The translations under genes were made by a program, and so were the position numbers. This document shows, piece after piece, positions 1 through 8,665 of a stretch of DNA of 64,000 nt. The first letter of the stretch is position 1. The number at the start of each line of letters is the position of its first letter. Below the pieces are notes generated by a model that saw only the letters and a program-made list of their open reading frames with translations, was not told the DNA's origin and did no database searches. Source of the stretch: Mesorhizobium sp. B2-7-1 (lineage in GTDB: Bacteria; Pseudomonadota; Alphaproteobacteria; Rhizobiales; Rhizobiaceae); NCBI RefSeq assembly GCF_006440735.1, contig NZ_VFUA01000019.1, positions 17,823 to 81,822 on the forward strand, written 5' to 3'.

Positions 1-792
1 AAGTTCCTGCAGGGACTGGAGGAGAACGGCGAGTGGAAGCGCAAGAACAACAAGATGGCGGTGATCCTGTCGGCCGGCGTCTATGCCTCCAACATCGCCA
101 ACGCCGTCAAGGAGCAGGCCAAGAGCTATGGCTGGGACATCAGCCTGTTCGAGACCGTCAGCGTGCCCGCGTCGGAATGGGGACCGACGCTGGCCAAGAT
201 CCGCCAAGATCCGCCGGCGGTGATCTGCATCACCCACTTCCTGCCCGCCGATCTCGGTCAGTTCGCGCTGCAATTCGCCTCCAATCCGACGCCGAGCCTG
301 GTCTACATGCAATACGGCCCGTCGATCCCGGCCTTCCGCGACATCGCCAAGCAGGCGGCCAACGGCATCATCTACGCGACCGTCATCGGCGCGCTGCAGG
401 ACGAGATCGGCACCGCCTTCGAGAAGCGTTACAAGGAAAAGTTCGGCCCGAACGCCGGCCACAATTCCGGCGCGCAGCCCTATGACGGCACCTATGTCTG
501 GGCGACCGCCGCCGCACTTGCCGGCGGCACGGGCGAGCCCGGCAACAACGACCAGAACCGCAAGGTTGCGGCCCGGATGAGCTCGATGATATGGCGCGGC
601 GTCACCGGCACGACCCGTTTCATGCCGCTCGAGAACGCCGCCTATACCTATCCGACCCAGGTCAACGATTCATCGCTCGGTATGCCGCACCAGTTCCTGC
701 AGATCCAGGACTACACCAAGGGCCCCGGCCTGATCGCGCCGGCGCCGTACGGCACGACCAAATTCATGATGCCGCCATGGATCAAGGCCTAG
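1..792 (+). CDS. ABC transporter substrate-binding protein, branched-chain amino acid/amide type (5' end missing)
   Basis: The reading frame is open from base 1, so the N-terminus and signal peptide lie outside the window; about 263 C-terminal residues are present. The visible part has the alternating alpha/beta pattern of the second lobe and hinge of type I periplasmic binding proteins (Peripla_BP_6 class), with a ligand-lobe stretch around PYDGTYVWATAAAL. It is followed after 4 bp by two ATPase genes and two permease genes on the same strand, so it is the extracytoplasmic receptor of that importer. The substrate cannot be read from the sequence; amides, urea-like compounds and branched amino acids are all handled by this family. 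Confidence 0.85.
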   Translation, partial: KFLQGLEENGEWKRKNNKMAVILSAGVYASNIANAVKEQAKSYGWDISLFETVSVPASEWGPTLAKIRQDPPAVICITHFLPADLGQFALQFASNPTPSLVYMQYGPSIPAFRDIAKQAANGIIYATVIGALQDEIGTAFEKRYKEKFGPNAGHNSGAQPYDGTYVWATAAALAGGTGEPGNNDQNRKVAARMSSMIWRGVTGTTRFMPLENAAYTYPTQVNDSSLGMPHQFLQIQDYTKGPGLIAPAPYGTTKFMMPPWIKA

Positions 793-796
793 CCGG

Positions 797-1597
797 ATGA
801 CGCAAGACGCCGCCGCGACGCCATTGCTGTCGGGCAGGCATGTCGGCAAGTCCTTCGGCGCGCTGGCGGCGGTCCGCGATCTGTCCTTCGATGTCGGGGC
901 GGGAGAAATCCTCGGCATCGGCGGACCGAACGGCGCCGGCAAGACGACGCTGTTCGAGGTGATCTCGGGGTTGAACCCGGCCACCACCGGCACGATCGTG
1001 CTCGACGGCCAGGACATCACCGGGCATGCGCCCGAGCAGATCTGCCATGCCGGCGTTGCCCGCACCTTCCAGCTCAATGCCGGCTTCGACAGCATGACCG
1101 CGCGCGAGAACGTGCTGGTGGGCGCCTATTTCGGCCGCAGCAACCGGGCCGTGCCGACGCTGCGCGCCGGCCGCGCCGCGCATGAGGCCGCCGATGCCGC
1201 GCTTGAGATGCTTGGCATCGCCGACCGCGCCGACAAGGTCACCGGCAAGCTGCCGGTGCTCGACCGCAAGCTTTTGATGATGGCGAGCGCCATGGCGACC
1301 AAGCCGAAACTGCTTTTGATGGACGAGCCGGTCGGCGGCCTCACCGCGCGTGAGGTCGACCGTGTGATGGATGCCGTGCGCGCCATCAAGGCGGCGGGCG
1401 TCACCATCATCCTCATCGAGCATGTGATGCGCTTCCTGGTGCGCCTCTCCGACCGCATCATGATCATGCATCACGGCGAAAAGATATTCGAAGGGCTGCC
1501 GACAAAGCTCCTCGACGACCGCACCGTCGTCGACGTCTATCTCGGCCAAGGCGCCTCCGAGCGGCTGCGCTCCTTCATGGAAAACACGCATGGCTGA
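797..1597 (+). CDS. ABC transporter ATP-binding protein, LivG type
   Basis: This 266-residue protein is a cytoplasmic nucleotide-binding subunit. Walker A (GPNGAGKTT) lies near residue 40 and Walker B (LLLMDEP) near residue 175, with a switch histidine in LIEHVM. The ABC signature, normally LSGGQ or LAYGQQ, is badly degraded: the segment before Walker B reads LPVLDRKLLMM, with no glycine. Its partner ATPase has a good signature, so the pair may hydrolyse ATP asymmetrically. The start is 4 bp after the binding-protein stop, and the 3' end overlaps the next ATPase gene by 8 bp, which indicates translational coupling. Confidence 0.88.
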   Translation: MTQDAAATPLLSGRHVGKSFGALAAVRDLSFDVGAGEILGIGGPNGAGKTTLFEVISGLNPATTGTIVLDGQDITGHAPEQICHAGVARTFQLNAGFDSMTARENVLVGAYFGRSNRAVPTLRAGRAAHEAADAALEMLGIADRADKVTGKLPVLDRKLLMMASAMATKPKLLLMDEPVGGLTAREVDRVMDAVRAIKAAGVTIILIEHVMRFLVRLSDRIMIMHHGEKIFEGLPTKLLDDRTVVDVYLGQGASERLRSFMENTHG

Positions 1598-2300
1598 GGC
1601 GGCGCTCGAGATCGTCGACGCCAGCGCCGGCTATGCCGGCCGCATCGTGCTCGACGCCATCAAATTGTCAGCAAGGAAGGGCGAGCTCACCGCCATTGTC
1701 GGCCCCAACGGCCATGGCAAGAGCACCCTGCTCAAGGCGATTTCCGGACTTGTCCCAGTGACGTCGGGCGAGATCCGCCTCGACGGCCAGCGCATCGACC
1801 GCCTGCGCCCCGACCAGATCGTCGAACGCGGCGTCATCCAGGTTCCGCAGGGCGATCTGCTCTTTCCGGCGATGACCGTGCACGAGAACCTTCTTATGGG
1901 CGCCTATGCCAACAGCGGCGGACTGGCCGAGCGGCTGGACTTCGTCTTTGCGCTGCTGCCCAAGCTGAAGGAGCGCCGCAACCAGACCGCCGGCACGCTT
2001 TCAGGCGGCGAGCGCCGGATGTGCGGCATCGGCCGCGGCCTGATGGCGGGCGGCGCGGTGCTGATGCTCGACGAGCCTTCGCTCGGACTGGCCCCGATCG
2101 TCATCGAGCATATCTACGAGGTCATCTTCAACCTCAGGCGCGAGGGCCGCACCATCCTTCTGGTCGAGGAGAATGCCGAGCGGATCGCCGAGCATGCCGA
2201 CATGATCCACCTGCTCGACAATGGCCGCATCGCCTGGTCGGGCCTGGGCGCCGAACTGATGGCGCGCCCGGAAATCATCGAAACCTATCTCGGAGTGTGA
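1590..2300 (+). CDS. ABC transporter ATP-binding protein, LivF type
   Basis: A 236-residue ATPase subunit, the usual length for LivF. Walker A is GPNGHGKST, the signature LSGGERRM is intact, and Walker B reads VLMLDEPSLGL, followed by the D-loop. It overlaps the preceding LivG-type gene by 8 bp and ends 3 bp before the first permease gene. It should pair with the LivG-type subunit, whose own signature is degraded, so this protein probably contributes the working C-loop to one of the two composite ATP sites. Confidence 0.9.
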   Translation: MAEAALEIVDASAGYAGRIVLDAIKLSARKGELTAIVGPNGHGKSTLLKAISGLVPVTSGEIRLDGQRIDRLRPDQIVERGVIQVPQGDLLFPAMTVHENLLMGAYANSGGLAERLDFVFALLPKLKERRNQTAGTLSGGERRMCGIGRGLMAGGAVLMLDEPSLGLAPIVIEHIYEVIFNLRREGRTILLVEENAERIAEHADMIHLLDNGRIAWSGLGAELMARPEIIETYLGV

Positions 2301-2303
2301 GCG

Positions 2304-3182
2304 ATGGACGTCGTGATCCAGATCATCGCTTCCGGCCTGACGCTCGGCGCTATGTACGCGGTCGCCACCATCGGCCTCTCGCTGGTCTACGGCTCGCTCA
2401 ACATGCTCAACATGGCGCATGGCGCCATCCTGACGCTCGGCGGCTATATCTGCTACGCGGCCATCGTCCATGCCGGCCTCAATCCGGCGCTGGCGCTGCT
2501 CGCCGCCGCGCTCGTCTGCGCGCTGGTCGGGCTGCTGATCTATTTCTGCGCGGCGCTGCCGTTGCTCAGAGCCGAGAACTTCGAGACCAACATCTTCATC
2601 GCCACGATCGGCATCGGCAGCGTCATCGAGAACCTGATGCTGAAGGGTTTTGGACCTTATCCGATCCCGCAGCCGCTCGCGGCCGGCGGCCAGGTCGTCA
2701 TCTGCAATGTGCACATACCGCTGCAGAACGTCTTCATCCTCGGCGTCGCCATCGTGCTGATGGTGGCAGTCGCCATCCTGCTGCAGCGCACCAGCACCGG
2801 CCGCGCCATCCGCGCCACCTCGATGAACCGCGAGGCGGCACAGCTTATGGGCGTCAGGGTCGGCCGCGTCTACGCGCAGGTGCTGGCGCTCTCCGGCGCG
2901 CTCGCCGCCGTGTCCGGCATCATGATCAGCTCGATCGCCACCCTGACCCCGGTGATGGGCGGCGACCCTATGCTGAAGGCCTTCATCGTCTGCGTGGTCG
3001 CGGGGCTTGGCAATGTCTACGGCGCCGTGATCGCTGCGATCGCGCTCGGCCTGCTCGAGGCCGCCACCCAGTATGTGCTCGGCGTGCGCTGGAGCTTCGC
3101 CACCTTGCTGCTTCTCGTCATCCTCGTGCTGATCTGGCGGCCCTACGGCCTGTTCGGCAAACAGCAGGTGGTACGCCTATGA
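2304..3182 (+). CDS. ABC transporter permease, LivH type
   Basis: A 292-residue integral inner-membrane protein with about eight hydrophobic segments. The N-terminal pattern GLTLGAMYAVATIGLSLVYG and the following NMAHGA are typical of LivH-family permeases of branched-chain amino acid/amide importers (BPD_transp_2). The stop codon overlaps the start of the LivM-type gene (ATGA at 3179-3182). It forms the transmembrane pore with that partner. Confidence 0.9.
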   Translation: MDVVIQIIASGLTLGAMYAVATIGLSLVYGSLNMLNMAHGAILTLGGYICYAAIVHAGLNPALALLAAALVCALVGLLIYFCAALPLLRAENFETNIFIATIGIGSVIENLMLKGFGPYPIPQPLAAGGQVVICNVHIPLQNVFILGVAIVLMVAVAILLQRTSTGRAIRATSMNREAAQLMGVRVGRVYAQVLALSGALAAVSGIMISSIATLTPVMGGDPMLKAFIVCVVAGLGNVYGAVIAAIALGLLEAATQYVLGVRWSFATLLLLVILVLIWRPYGLFGKQQVVRL

Positions 3183-4153
3183 CATCCATCCGCCGCGACA
3201 TCTTGATCGGTATTATCTGCCTGGCTCTCGCCGCCGCGCTCCCGCTTGCCATGCCCGGGCGCTACGTCATCACCCAGTCGACGCTGTTCTTCATCTGGGC
3301 GATCGTGGTGGTGCAGTGGAACCTCGTGCTCGGCATAGGCGGGATCTTCTCGCTGGCGCAGATGGCGCTGTTTGCCACCGGCGCCTACGCCACCGCAATG
3401 CTGGGCTTTTACTGGAAGGTGCCGATGCTTGCCGCCATCCCGATGGCCGGCGTCGTCGCCGTCGCGGTAGGCATGCTGATCGGCCTCGCGTGCCTGCGCC
3501 TGCGTGGCCCTTACGTGGCGCTGCTGACGCTGGCGATCGCGCAGGTCATGTATGTGCTCATCGTCAACGATACCGACTGCTTCACCACGGTCGGCGGCTG
3601 CATGCCGCTGTTCGGAGGCGTGCGTGGCATCGGCCAGTTCGGCGACATCGGCCTGCGCGCGCTGTTCCCGTCGAAGTGGTATGTCGCCCACTATTATGCC
3701 GGGTTGGCGCTGCTGGCGGTCGCAGTGACGATCTCGATCGTCGTCATCCGGGGACCGCTGGGCCTCGCCTTCCGGGCGTTGCGCGACAATCCGGACTACG
3801 CCATGTCGCGCGGCATCAGCCGTTTCAAATACCAGCTCTGGATCTTCGCGGTCTCCGCCTTCTTCACCGGCATCGCCGGCGGCTTCTACGCCATCCATTT
3901 CCGCGTCGTCGGCCCGACGGTGTTTTCCTTCTCGACGCTGCTGTTCCTGATCGCGATGATCGTCATCGGCGGCCTCGGCTCGATATGGGGTCCCCTGCTC
4001 GGCGCCGCCGTGCTGATGCTGGCCGACGAAGGCATGCGGGAGCTGTCCGACTACCGCAACATCGGTCTCGGGCTGCTGCTGGCGGTCTTCGTCATTGCAT
4101 GGCCGAACGGGCTGAACGGCTGGCTGCAGCGAAGTCGAACCAGCCGCAATTGA
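3179..4153 (+). CDS. ABC transporter permease, LivM type
   Basis: A 324-residue multi-pass permease. The start is the ATG that overlaps the LivH-type stop codon; a longer open frame upstream is only the antisense-like read-through of neighbouring genes. The segment VLGIGGIFSLAQMALFATGAYA is the LivM-family signature region, and IGGLGSIWGPLLGA near the C-terminus is the conserved loop that contacts the ATPase. It is the last gene of the five-gene importer and faces a convergent gene; the 112-bp gap contains a hairpin that may end both transcripts. Confidence 0.9.
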   Translation: MTSIRRDILIGIICLALAAALPLAMPGRYVITQSTLFFIWAIVVVQWNLVLGIGGIFSLAQMALFATGAYATAMLGFYWKVPMLAAIPMAGVVAVAVGMLIGLACLRLRGPYVALLTLAIAQVMYVLIVNDTDCFTTVGGCMPLFGGVRGIGQFGDIGLRALFPSKWYVAHYYAGLALLAVAVTISIVVIRGPLGLAFRALRDNPDYAMSRGISRFKYQLWIFAVSAFFTGIAGGFYAIHFRVVGPTVFSFSTLLFLIAMIVIGGLGSIWGPLLGAAVLMLADEGMRELSDYRNIGLGLLLAVFVIAWPNGLNGWLQRSRTSRN

Positions 4154-4207
4154 CGACGGCTTTCATCGCCGGCATCGGCATTCGCGACGGCAAATCCGCG
4201 ATCCCGG

Positions 4208-4239
4208 CGAGGACGCCCGGTCTTATCCGGGCATCCTCG
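4208..4239. terminator. Hairpin between convergent genes
   Basis: Two 13-base arms (CGAGGACGCCCGG and CCGGGCATCCTCG) pair with a single C-A mismatch around a TCTTAT loop. It lies between the stop of the LivM-type permease (+) and the stop of the LivJ-like gene (-), so it may act as a bidirectional terminator. There is no strong T-run, so the call rests on the stem and its position. Confidence 0.55.
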
Positions 4240-4265
4240 GAGACTCACCTCGCCTGGGCGGTAGA

Positions 4266-5384
4266 TTACTTCTCCGCGTAAGTCGGCCTGCCGTCCGCGC
4301 CCTTCTTCCATTCGTAGATGACATAGTCGGGACGCGTGATGTCGCCCTTCTCGTCATAGCCGATGTCGCCGATCGCCGTCTTCCACGGGCCGCCTGCCTT
4401 GATGGTCGCGCCGACCTTCTGCGCGTCGTCGGCCGAGCCGGTCTTGTCGATCGCCGCGGCGACGATCTGGACCGCCGCGTAGGAGTAGAGCGTGTAGGCT
4501 TCCGGCTCGAAGCCGGCGGCGCGGAACTTTTCGACGATGTCCTTGGCGGCGGGGTTTTTGCGCGGGTCCGGCGAGAAGGTGTTCAAGGTGCCGATAACGG
4601 AATCGCCGGCGATCGAGGCGAGCTCGTTCGAGACCATTCCATCGCCCGAGAACAGCGTCGCCTTCAGGCCCTGGTCCGCCGACTGGCGCATGATCAGGCC
4701 CGCCTCGGTGTGGAGGCCGCCAAAATAGATCAGCGTGACGCCCGCTGCCTTCATCTTGGCGATGAGGGCGGAGAAGTCCTTGTCGCCGACATTGATGCCT
4801 TCATACATCACCTCGGTGATGCCGTCGGCGTTCAGATCCTTCTTGGCGACATCGACGAGGCCCTGGCCGTAGGGCGTCTTGTCGTGGACGATGGCGATCT
4901 TGGCGTCCTTGAAGTTCGCGGCGATATAGTCTCCCGCGACCTTGCCCTGCTGGTCGTCGCGGCCGCAGGTGCGGAAGGTGTTCCACAGGCCGCGCTCGGT
5001 GTATTGCGGGTTGGTCGATGCCGGCGAAATCTCGAGCACGCCGTTCTCGGCATAGACTTCCGAGGCCGGGATCGACACGCCCGAGTTGAAGTGGCCGACC
5101 ACATATTTCACGCCGTCCGCGACGAATTTGTTGGCGACCGAAATGCCCTGTTTCGGATCGGAGACATCGTCGCCGATCTCGATCTTGATCTTCTGGCCGA
5201 GCACGCCACCGGCCGCGTTGATGTCGGCGGCGGCCTGCTCGGCGCCTTTCTGGAACTGGGCGCCGAACGCCGCGTTCGGGCCGGTTATCGGTCCGGCTAC
5301 GCCGATGACGATGTCCGCCCAGGCGTTGCCCGCGAAGGCGACAAGCGCGGCCGCGGCGACCGCGGACAAGAGATATTTCTTCAT
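4266..5384 (-). CDS. Leu/Ile/Val-type ABC substrate-binding protein (LivJ/LivK-like)
   Basis: A 372-residue periplasmic binding protein with a clear signal peptide (charged MKK, hydrophobic core, cleavage after GNAWA), then the LivJ-type start [18 protein letters not shown]. The region [19 protein letters not shown] and the [11 protein letters not shown] segment with the paired cysteine match the classical LivJ/LivK architecture. No permease or ATPase gene is attached on this strand; it is the last gene of the dgdA-mutase-thiolase cluster, after a 133-bp gap from the thiolase start of transcription order. It probably feeds the convergent Liv-type importer at 1-4153 or a distant one. Confidence 0.88.
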   Translation of the reverse strand: MKKYLLSAVAAAALVAFAGNAWADIVIGVAGPITGPNAAFGAQFQKGAEQAAADINAAGGVLGQKIKIEIGDDVSDPKQGISVANKFVADGVKYVVGHFNSGVSIPASEVYAENGVLEISPASTNPQYTERGLWNTFRTCGRDDQQGKVAGDYIAANFKDAKIAIVHDKTPYGQGLVDVAKKDLNADGITEVMYEGINVGDKDFSALIAKMKAAGVTLIYFGGLHTEAGLIMRQSADQGLKATLFSGDGMVSNELASIAGDSVIGTLNTFSPDPRKNPAAKDIVEKFRAAGFEPEAYTLYSYAAVQIVAAAIDKTGSADDAQKVGATIKAGGPWKTAIGDIGYDEKGDITRPDYVIYEWKKGADGRPTYAEK

Positions 5385-5517
5385 ATGAGGCTCCCATTTT
5401 GCGTGGTGGGCATTGGTTGAGGCTTCGATGCGATGCCCACGTCCGACGCATCGAGCTGACTTGAGTTGGCGCGGACCGCTTGTGCCGTCGGGCGGCGGTC
5501 AGGCCGTTGCGACCGGT

Positions 5518-6711
5518 TCAGGACATGAGTTCCACCGCCAATGCGGTAGCCTCGCCGCCGCCGATGCAAACCGCCGCGATGCCGCGCCTGAGACGATGTT
5601 TGCGAAGCGCCGAAACCAGCGTGACGATGATGCGCGCGCCCGAAGCGCCGATCGGATGGCCAAGCGCGCAGGCGCCGCCGTGGATGTTCACCTTGTCTGC
5701 CGGCAGATCGAGCTCGCGCATCGCCGCCATCGGCACCACGGCGAAAGCCTCGTTGATCTCGAAGAGATCCACGTCGCCCACATTCCATCCAGTTTTCGCG
5801 CAGAGCTTGCGGATGGCGCCGATCGGCGCCGTGGTGAAATGAGCCGGAGCTTGCGCATGCGTGGCATGGCCTCGGATTGCGGCGAGTGGCACGATACCCC
5901 TCTTCTGCGCATCCGAACCGCGCATCAGGACAAGCGCCGCCGCGCCGTCCGAGATCGAGGAAGAATTGGCCGCCGTGACCGTGCCGCCGTCACGGAAGGC
6001 CGGCTTGAGCAACGGTATCTTATCCAGCCGCGCCTTTGCGGGCTGTTCGTCCTCATGGACGGCCTGAGCGACCCCACCATCCCTGACGGCGACAGGAGCG
6101 ATCTCGTCGGCAAAATCGCCATTGGCGATCGCCTTCTGCGCCTTCCGCAGGGAGTCGATGGCAAATGCGTCCTGGGCATCCCTGGTAAATTGAAAGGCCT
6201 CGGCGCAGTCCTCGGCAAAGGTTCCCATCAGACGGCCCTTGTCATAGGCGTCTTCCAGGCCGTCGACGAACATATGGTCGACGACCTTGTGGTGCCCCAT
6301 GCGGTATCCGGAGCGCGCTCGCTCCAGCAGGTAGGGTGCGTTGGTCATGCTCTCCATGCCACCCGCCACGGCAACCGTCGCGCTGCCGGCGGCAATGCGA
6401 TCATGGGCAAGCATGGCCGCCATCATGCCGGAACCGCACATCTTGTTGACGGTGGTGGCCGGGACGCCCAGAGGCAGGCCTGAGGCGAGCGCCGCCTGAC
6501 GCGCCGGCGCCTGCCCCTGGCCCGCGGTCAAAACGCAGCCGACGAGCGCCTCATCGACGGATCCGATCCCGACCCGCGACCGTTCCAAGGCCGCGCGGAG
6601 CGCGGTGGCCCCAAGTTCGGCAGCCGCAACGTTCTTGAAAACGCCCTGAAACCCGCCAAGCGGCGTCCTGGCTGCTCCGGTGATTACGACAAGGTCTGCA
6701 TGCTGGCGCAA
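5518..6711 (-). CDS. Acetyl-CoA C-acyltransferase (thiolase)
   Basis: A 397-residue thiolase. The acylated nucleophile is Cys92 in NKMCGSGMMA; EINEAFA, the GHPIGASG motif with the catalytic histidine, and the C-terminal CIGGGEA with the second cysteine are all present. The family condenses or cleaves 3-ketoacyl-CoA; a short acetoacetyl-CoA-type substrate fits the context. It follows the SDR dehydrogenase by 23 bp in the minus-strand catabolic cluster, so the expected step is acetoacetyl-CoA plus CoA to two acetyl-CoA, the end of the proposed 2-hydroxyisobutyryl-CoA route. Confidence 0.93.
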   Translation of the reverse strand: MRQHADLVVITGAARTPLGGFQGVFKNVAAAELGATALRAALERSRVGIGSVDEALVGCVLTAGQGQAPARQAALASGLPLGVPATTVNKMCGSGMMAAMLAHDRIAAGSATVAVAGGMESMTNAPYLLERARSGYRMGHHKVVDHMFVDGLEDAYDKGRLMGTFAEDCAEAFQFTRDAQDAFAIDSLRKAQKAIANGDFADEIAPVAVRDGGVAQAVHEDEQPAKARLDKIPLLKPAFRDGGTVTAANSSSISDGAAALVLMRGSDAQKRGIVPLAAIRGHATHAQAPAHFTTAPIGAIRKLCAKTGWNVGDVDLFEINEAFAVVPMAAMRELDLPADKVNIHGGACALGHPIGASGARIIVTLVSALRKHRLRRGIAAVCIGGGEATALAVELMS

Positions 6712-6734
6712 AAAACTCCTCCGTTGTTGCCGGG

Positions 6735-7502
6735 CTAGCGCGGCGCCATGCGCAACGCGCCGTCGAGGCGGATGACCTCGCCGTTGAGCATGGTGTTCTC
6801 GCAGATGTGCTTCAGCAGGCCGGCATATTCGTCCGGACGACCGAGGCGCGGCGGGAAAGGCACGCTGGCGCCCAGGGCATCGCGCACCTCCTGCGTCATG
6901 GCGGCCATTATCGGCGTCTCGAAAATCCCGGGCGCGATGGTGACGACACGAATGCCGTGCCGTGCCAGCTCCCGCGCGGCCGGCAGTGTCAGCGCGGCCA
7001 CGCCACCTTTGGACGCCGCATAAGCCGCCTGTCCGATCTGCCCGTCGAAGGCCGCGATAGAGGCCGTGTTGACGATCACGCCGCGCTCGCCGCCGGCGTC
7101 GGGCTCGCCCTCCGCCATCGCCGCCGCGGCGAGCCGCAGCATGTTGAAAGTGCCGACGAGATTGATGGCGACGGCGCGGGCAAAAAGATCAAGGGAATGC
7201 GGAGCGTTGCGTCCCACGATCCTTTCGCCCGGCGCCACGCCGGCGCAGTTCACCAGCCCATGGATGCGTCCGAACACATCCATCGCAAGCCGGATGGCGG
7301 CGACGCCATCGGCCTCGCTGGTGACGTCGCCCTGCTGGAAACGCACCCTGCCGCCCAATCCGGCTGCCACCGCCTGGCCCGCATCGGCGTTGATATCGAT
7401 CGCCAGCACGCTGGCGCCCTCGCCGGCGAGCATGCGGGTGACGGCCGCTCCCAAACCGGAGCCGGCCCCTGTCACCAGAAATGTCTTGCCTTCAATCTGC
7501 AT
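6735..7502 (-). CDS. SDR-family 3-hydroxyacyl-CoA dehydrogenase (HSD10-like)
   Basis: A 255-residue short-chain dehydrogenase. The cofactor motif TGAGSGLG is at residues 11-18, the structural NCAG motif follows near residue 87, and the catalytic YAASK is in the expected place after a serine-rich strand. The acidic residue after strand beta2 (AIDIN) favours NAD over NADP. I chose the ATG giving MQIEGKTF; a longer open frame upstream has no SDR similarity. Its place between an acyl-CoA ligase/mutase block and a thiolase fits oxidation of 3-hydroxybutyryl-CoA to acetoacetyl-CoA. HSD10-type enzymes usually take the S isomer; stereochemistry here is untested. Confidence 0.88.
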   Translation of the reverse strand: MQIEGKTFLVTGAGSGLGAAVTRMLAGEGASVLAIDINADAGQAVAAGLGGRVRFQQGDVTSEADGVAAIRLAMDVFGRIHGLVNCAGVAPGERIVGRNAPHSLDLFARAVAINLVGTFNMLRLAAAAMAEGEPDAGGERGVIVNTASIAAFDGQIGQAAYAASKGGVAALTLPAARELARHGIRVVTIAPGIFETPIMAAMTQEVRDALGASVPFPPRLGRPDEYAGLLKHICENTMLNGEVIRLDGALRMAPR

Positions 7503-7617
7503 CCAACATGCCCCGTCTTCAGGGCATATTGGCTGCAAGCGAAGTGGCATACGATGACCGTAGGACCGAGATTTGGTGATCGATTTTGCAATGTTTCGGG
7601 ACTGCTTTGCCTGCGCG

Positions 7618-8640
7618 TCAGTTCGCCGACGCGTTGTCGCGCAGATCGATATCGGACGAGGCTTCGCGGCGGAACAGGGCCGGGCTCTTGCCGGTCCATT
7701 TGTGGAATGCGCGATGGAACGCGCTCGGCTCGGAAAAGCCGATGTCGGCGGCAAGGTCGGCGACGCTGCGTCTGCCGTTGAGCAGGGCCTCCATCGCCAG
7801 CGCCCTGCGCATCTCGTCCTTGATCGACCGGTAGCTCTGGCCCTCCGACTGGAGCCTGCGGCGCAAGGTCGGCGCCTGCATGCGCATGCCGGCGGCAAGC
7901 CGCTCGAAGCTCGGCCACGCCGCCGGCGCGGTGGCTTGCAGGCGTCCGCGTATGGCCGCCGAGAGCCCCTCGTCATGGCGGTAGCGCACGAGGATGTTGG
8001 CCGGTGCCTTGCGCAGGAATTCGCGCAAGCCGCAGGCGTCGCGGATGACCGGCAGCTTCAGGAATTCGGCGTCGAAGACAAGGCGGCTCTGGGGCTGGTC
8101 GAACCGCACCGGCGCACCGAAGAACAGACGGTAGTCGCTTCCCGTCGGCGGGATGCTGCATTTGAAATCCACCCAGCGGATGGGAAGGCGCCGGCCCACC
8201 AGCCAGCAATTCACGCCATGGACGATGATCCAGAAGGTGCGGTAGGCGAAGGCCGAGCGCAGCGGCCCGGAATCGCTCAACCTGATTTCGGCGAGCCCAT
8301 CCCCGACGATCAGCTCGCCATGCGGATCGTCGAGCACGGCGCGCAGGAAGCGCAGGCCCCTGCGCAAGGCATGCTCCAACGTCTCGGTGGTGAGCAGCGC
8401 CTGGCAGAGCAGCGCGAAACTGCCGGCCCGCATCGGCCTGGCGCCTTCGCCGAAGAACTCGTCGTCCATCTCCTGCGCGACGGCATGCCAGAGCGCGCCA
8501 TATTGCTCGGTCGAGATCGGCCCGGAAATTACCGGCGGCAGCCCGACGCTCGCCAACAGAGGCTCGACCTCGACGTCGTGGCGGCGAAGGCATTCGAGCG
8601 TGTCGTCCATGAAACAGGGGGCGATCATCCGGCGCTGCAT
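7618..8640 (-). CDS. AraC-family transcriptional regulator
   Basis: A 340-residue protein with an N-terminal arabinose-binding-like (OruR-type) sensor region and a C-terminal double helix-turn-helix. The second HTH is the typical AraC stretch [33 protein letters not shown] start at [10 protein letters not shown]; the open frame extends further but that extension overlaps the ligase gene and is low-complexity. It lies inside the operon-like run between the acyl-CoA ligase and the SDR gene, with 25 bp and 115 bp gaps, so it probably regulates this cluster. The 115-bp gap downstream could hold a second promoter for the SDR-thiolase pair. Confidence 0.88.
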   Translation of the reverse strand: MQRRMIAPCFMDDTLECLRRHDVEVEPLLASVGLPPVISGPISTEQYGALWHAVAQEMDDEFFGEGARPMRAGSFALLCQALLTTETLEHALRRGLRFLRAVLDDPHGELIVGDGLAEIRLSDSGPLRSAFAYRTFWIIVHGVNCWLVGRRLPIRWVDFKCSIPPTGSDYRLFFGAPVRFDQPQSRLVFDAEFLKLPVIRDACGLREFLRKAPANILVRYRHDEGLSAAIRGRLQATAPAAWPSFERLAAGMRMQAPTLRRRLQSEGQSYRSIKDEMRRALAMEALLNGRRSVADLAADIGFSEPSAFHRAFHKWTGKSPALFRREASSDIDLRDNASAN

Positions 8641-8665
8641 CGCGTGGGGCTCCGTCCTCCTTCTG

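Noticed and set aside
782..1591. A 269-codon minus-strand frame
   Set aside because: It is the antisense of the LivG-type ATPase gene, with no recognisable motifs.
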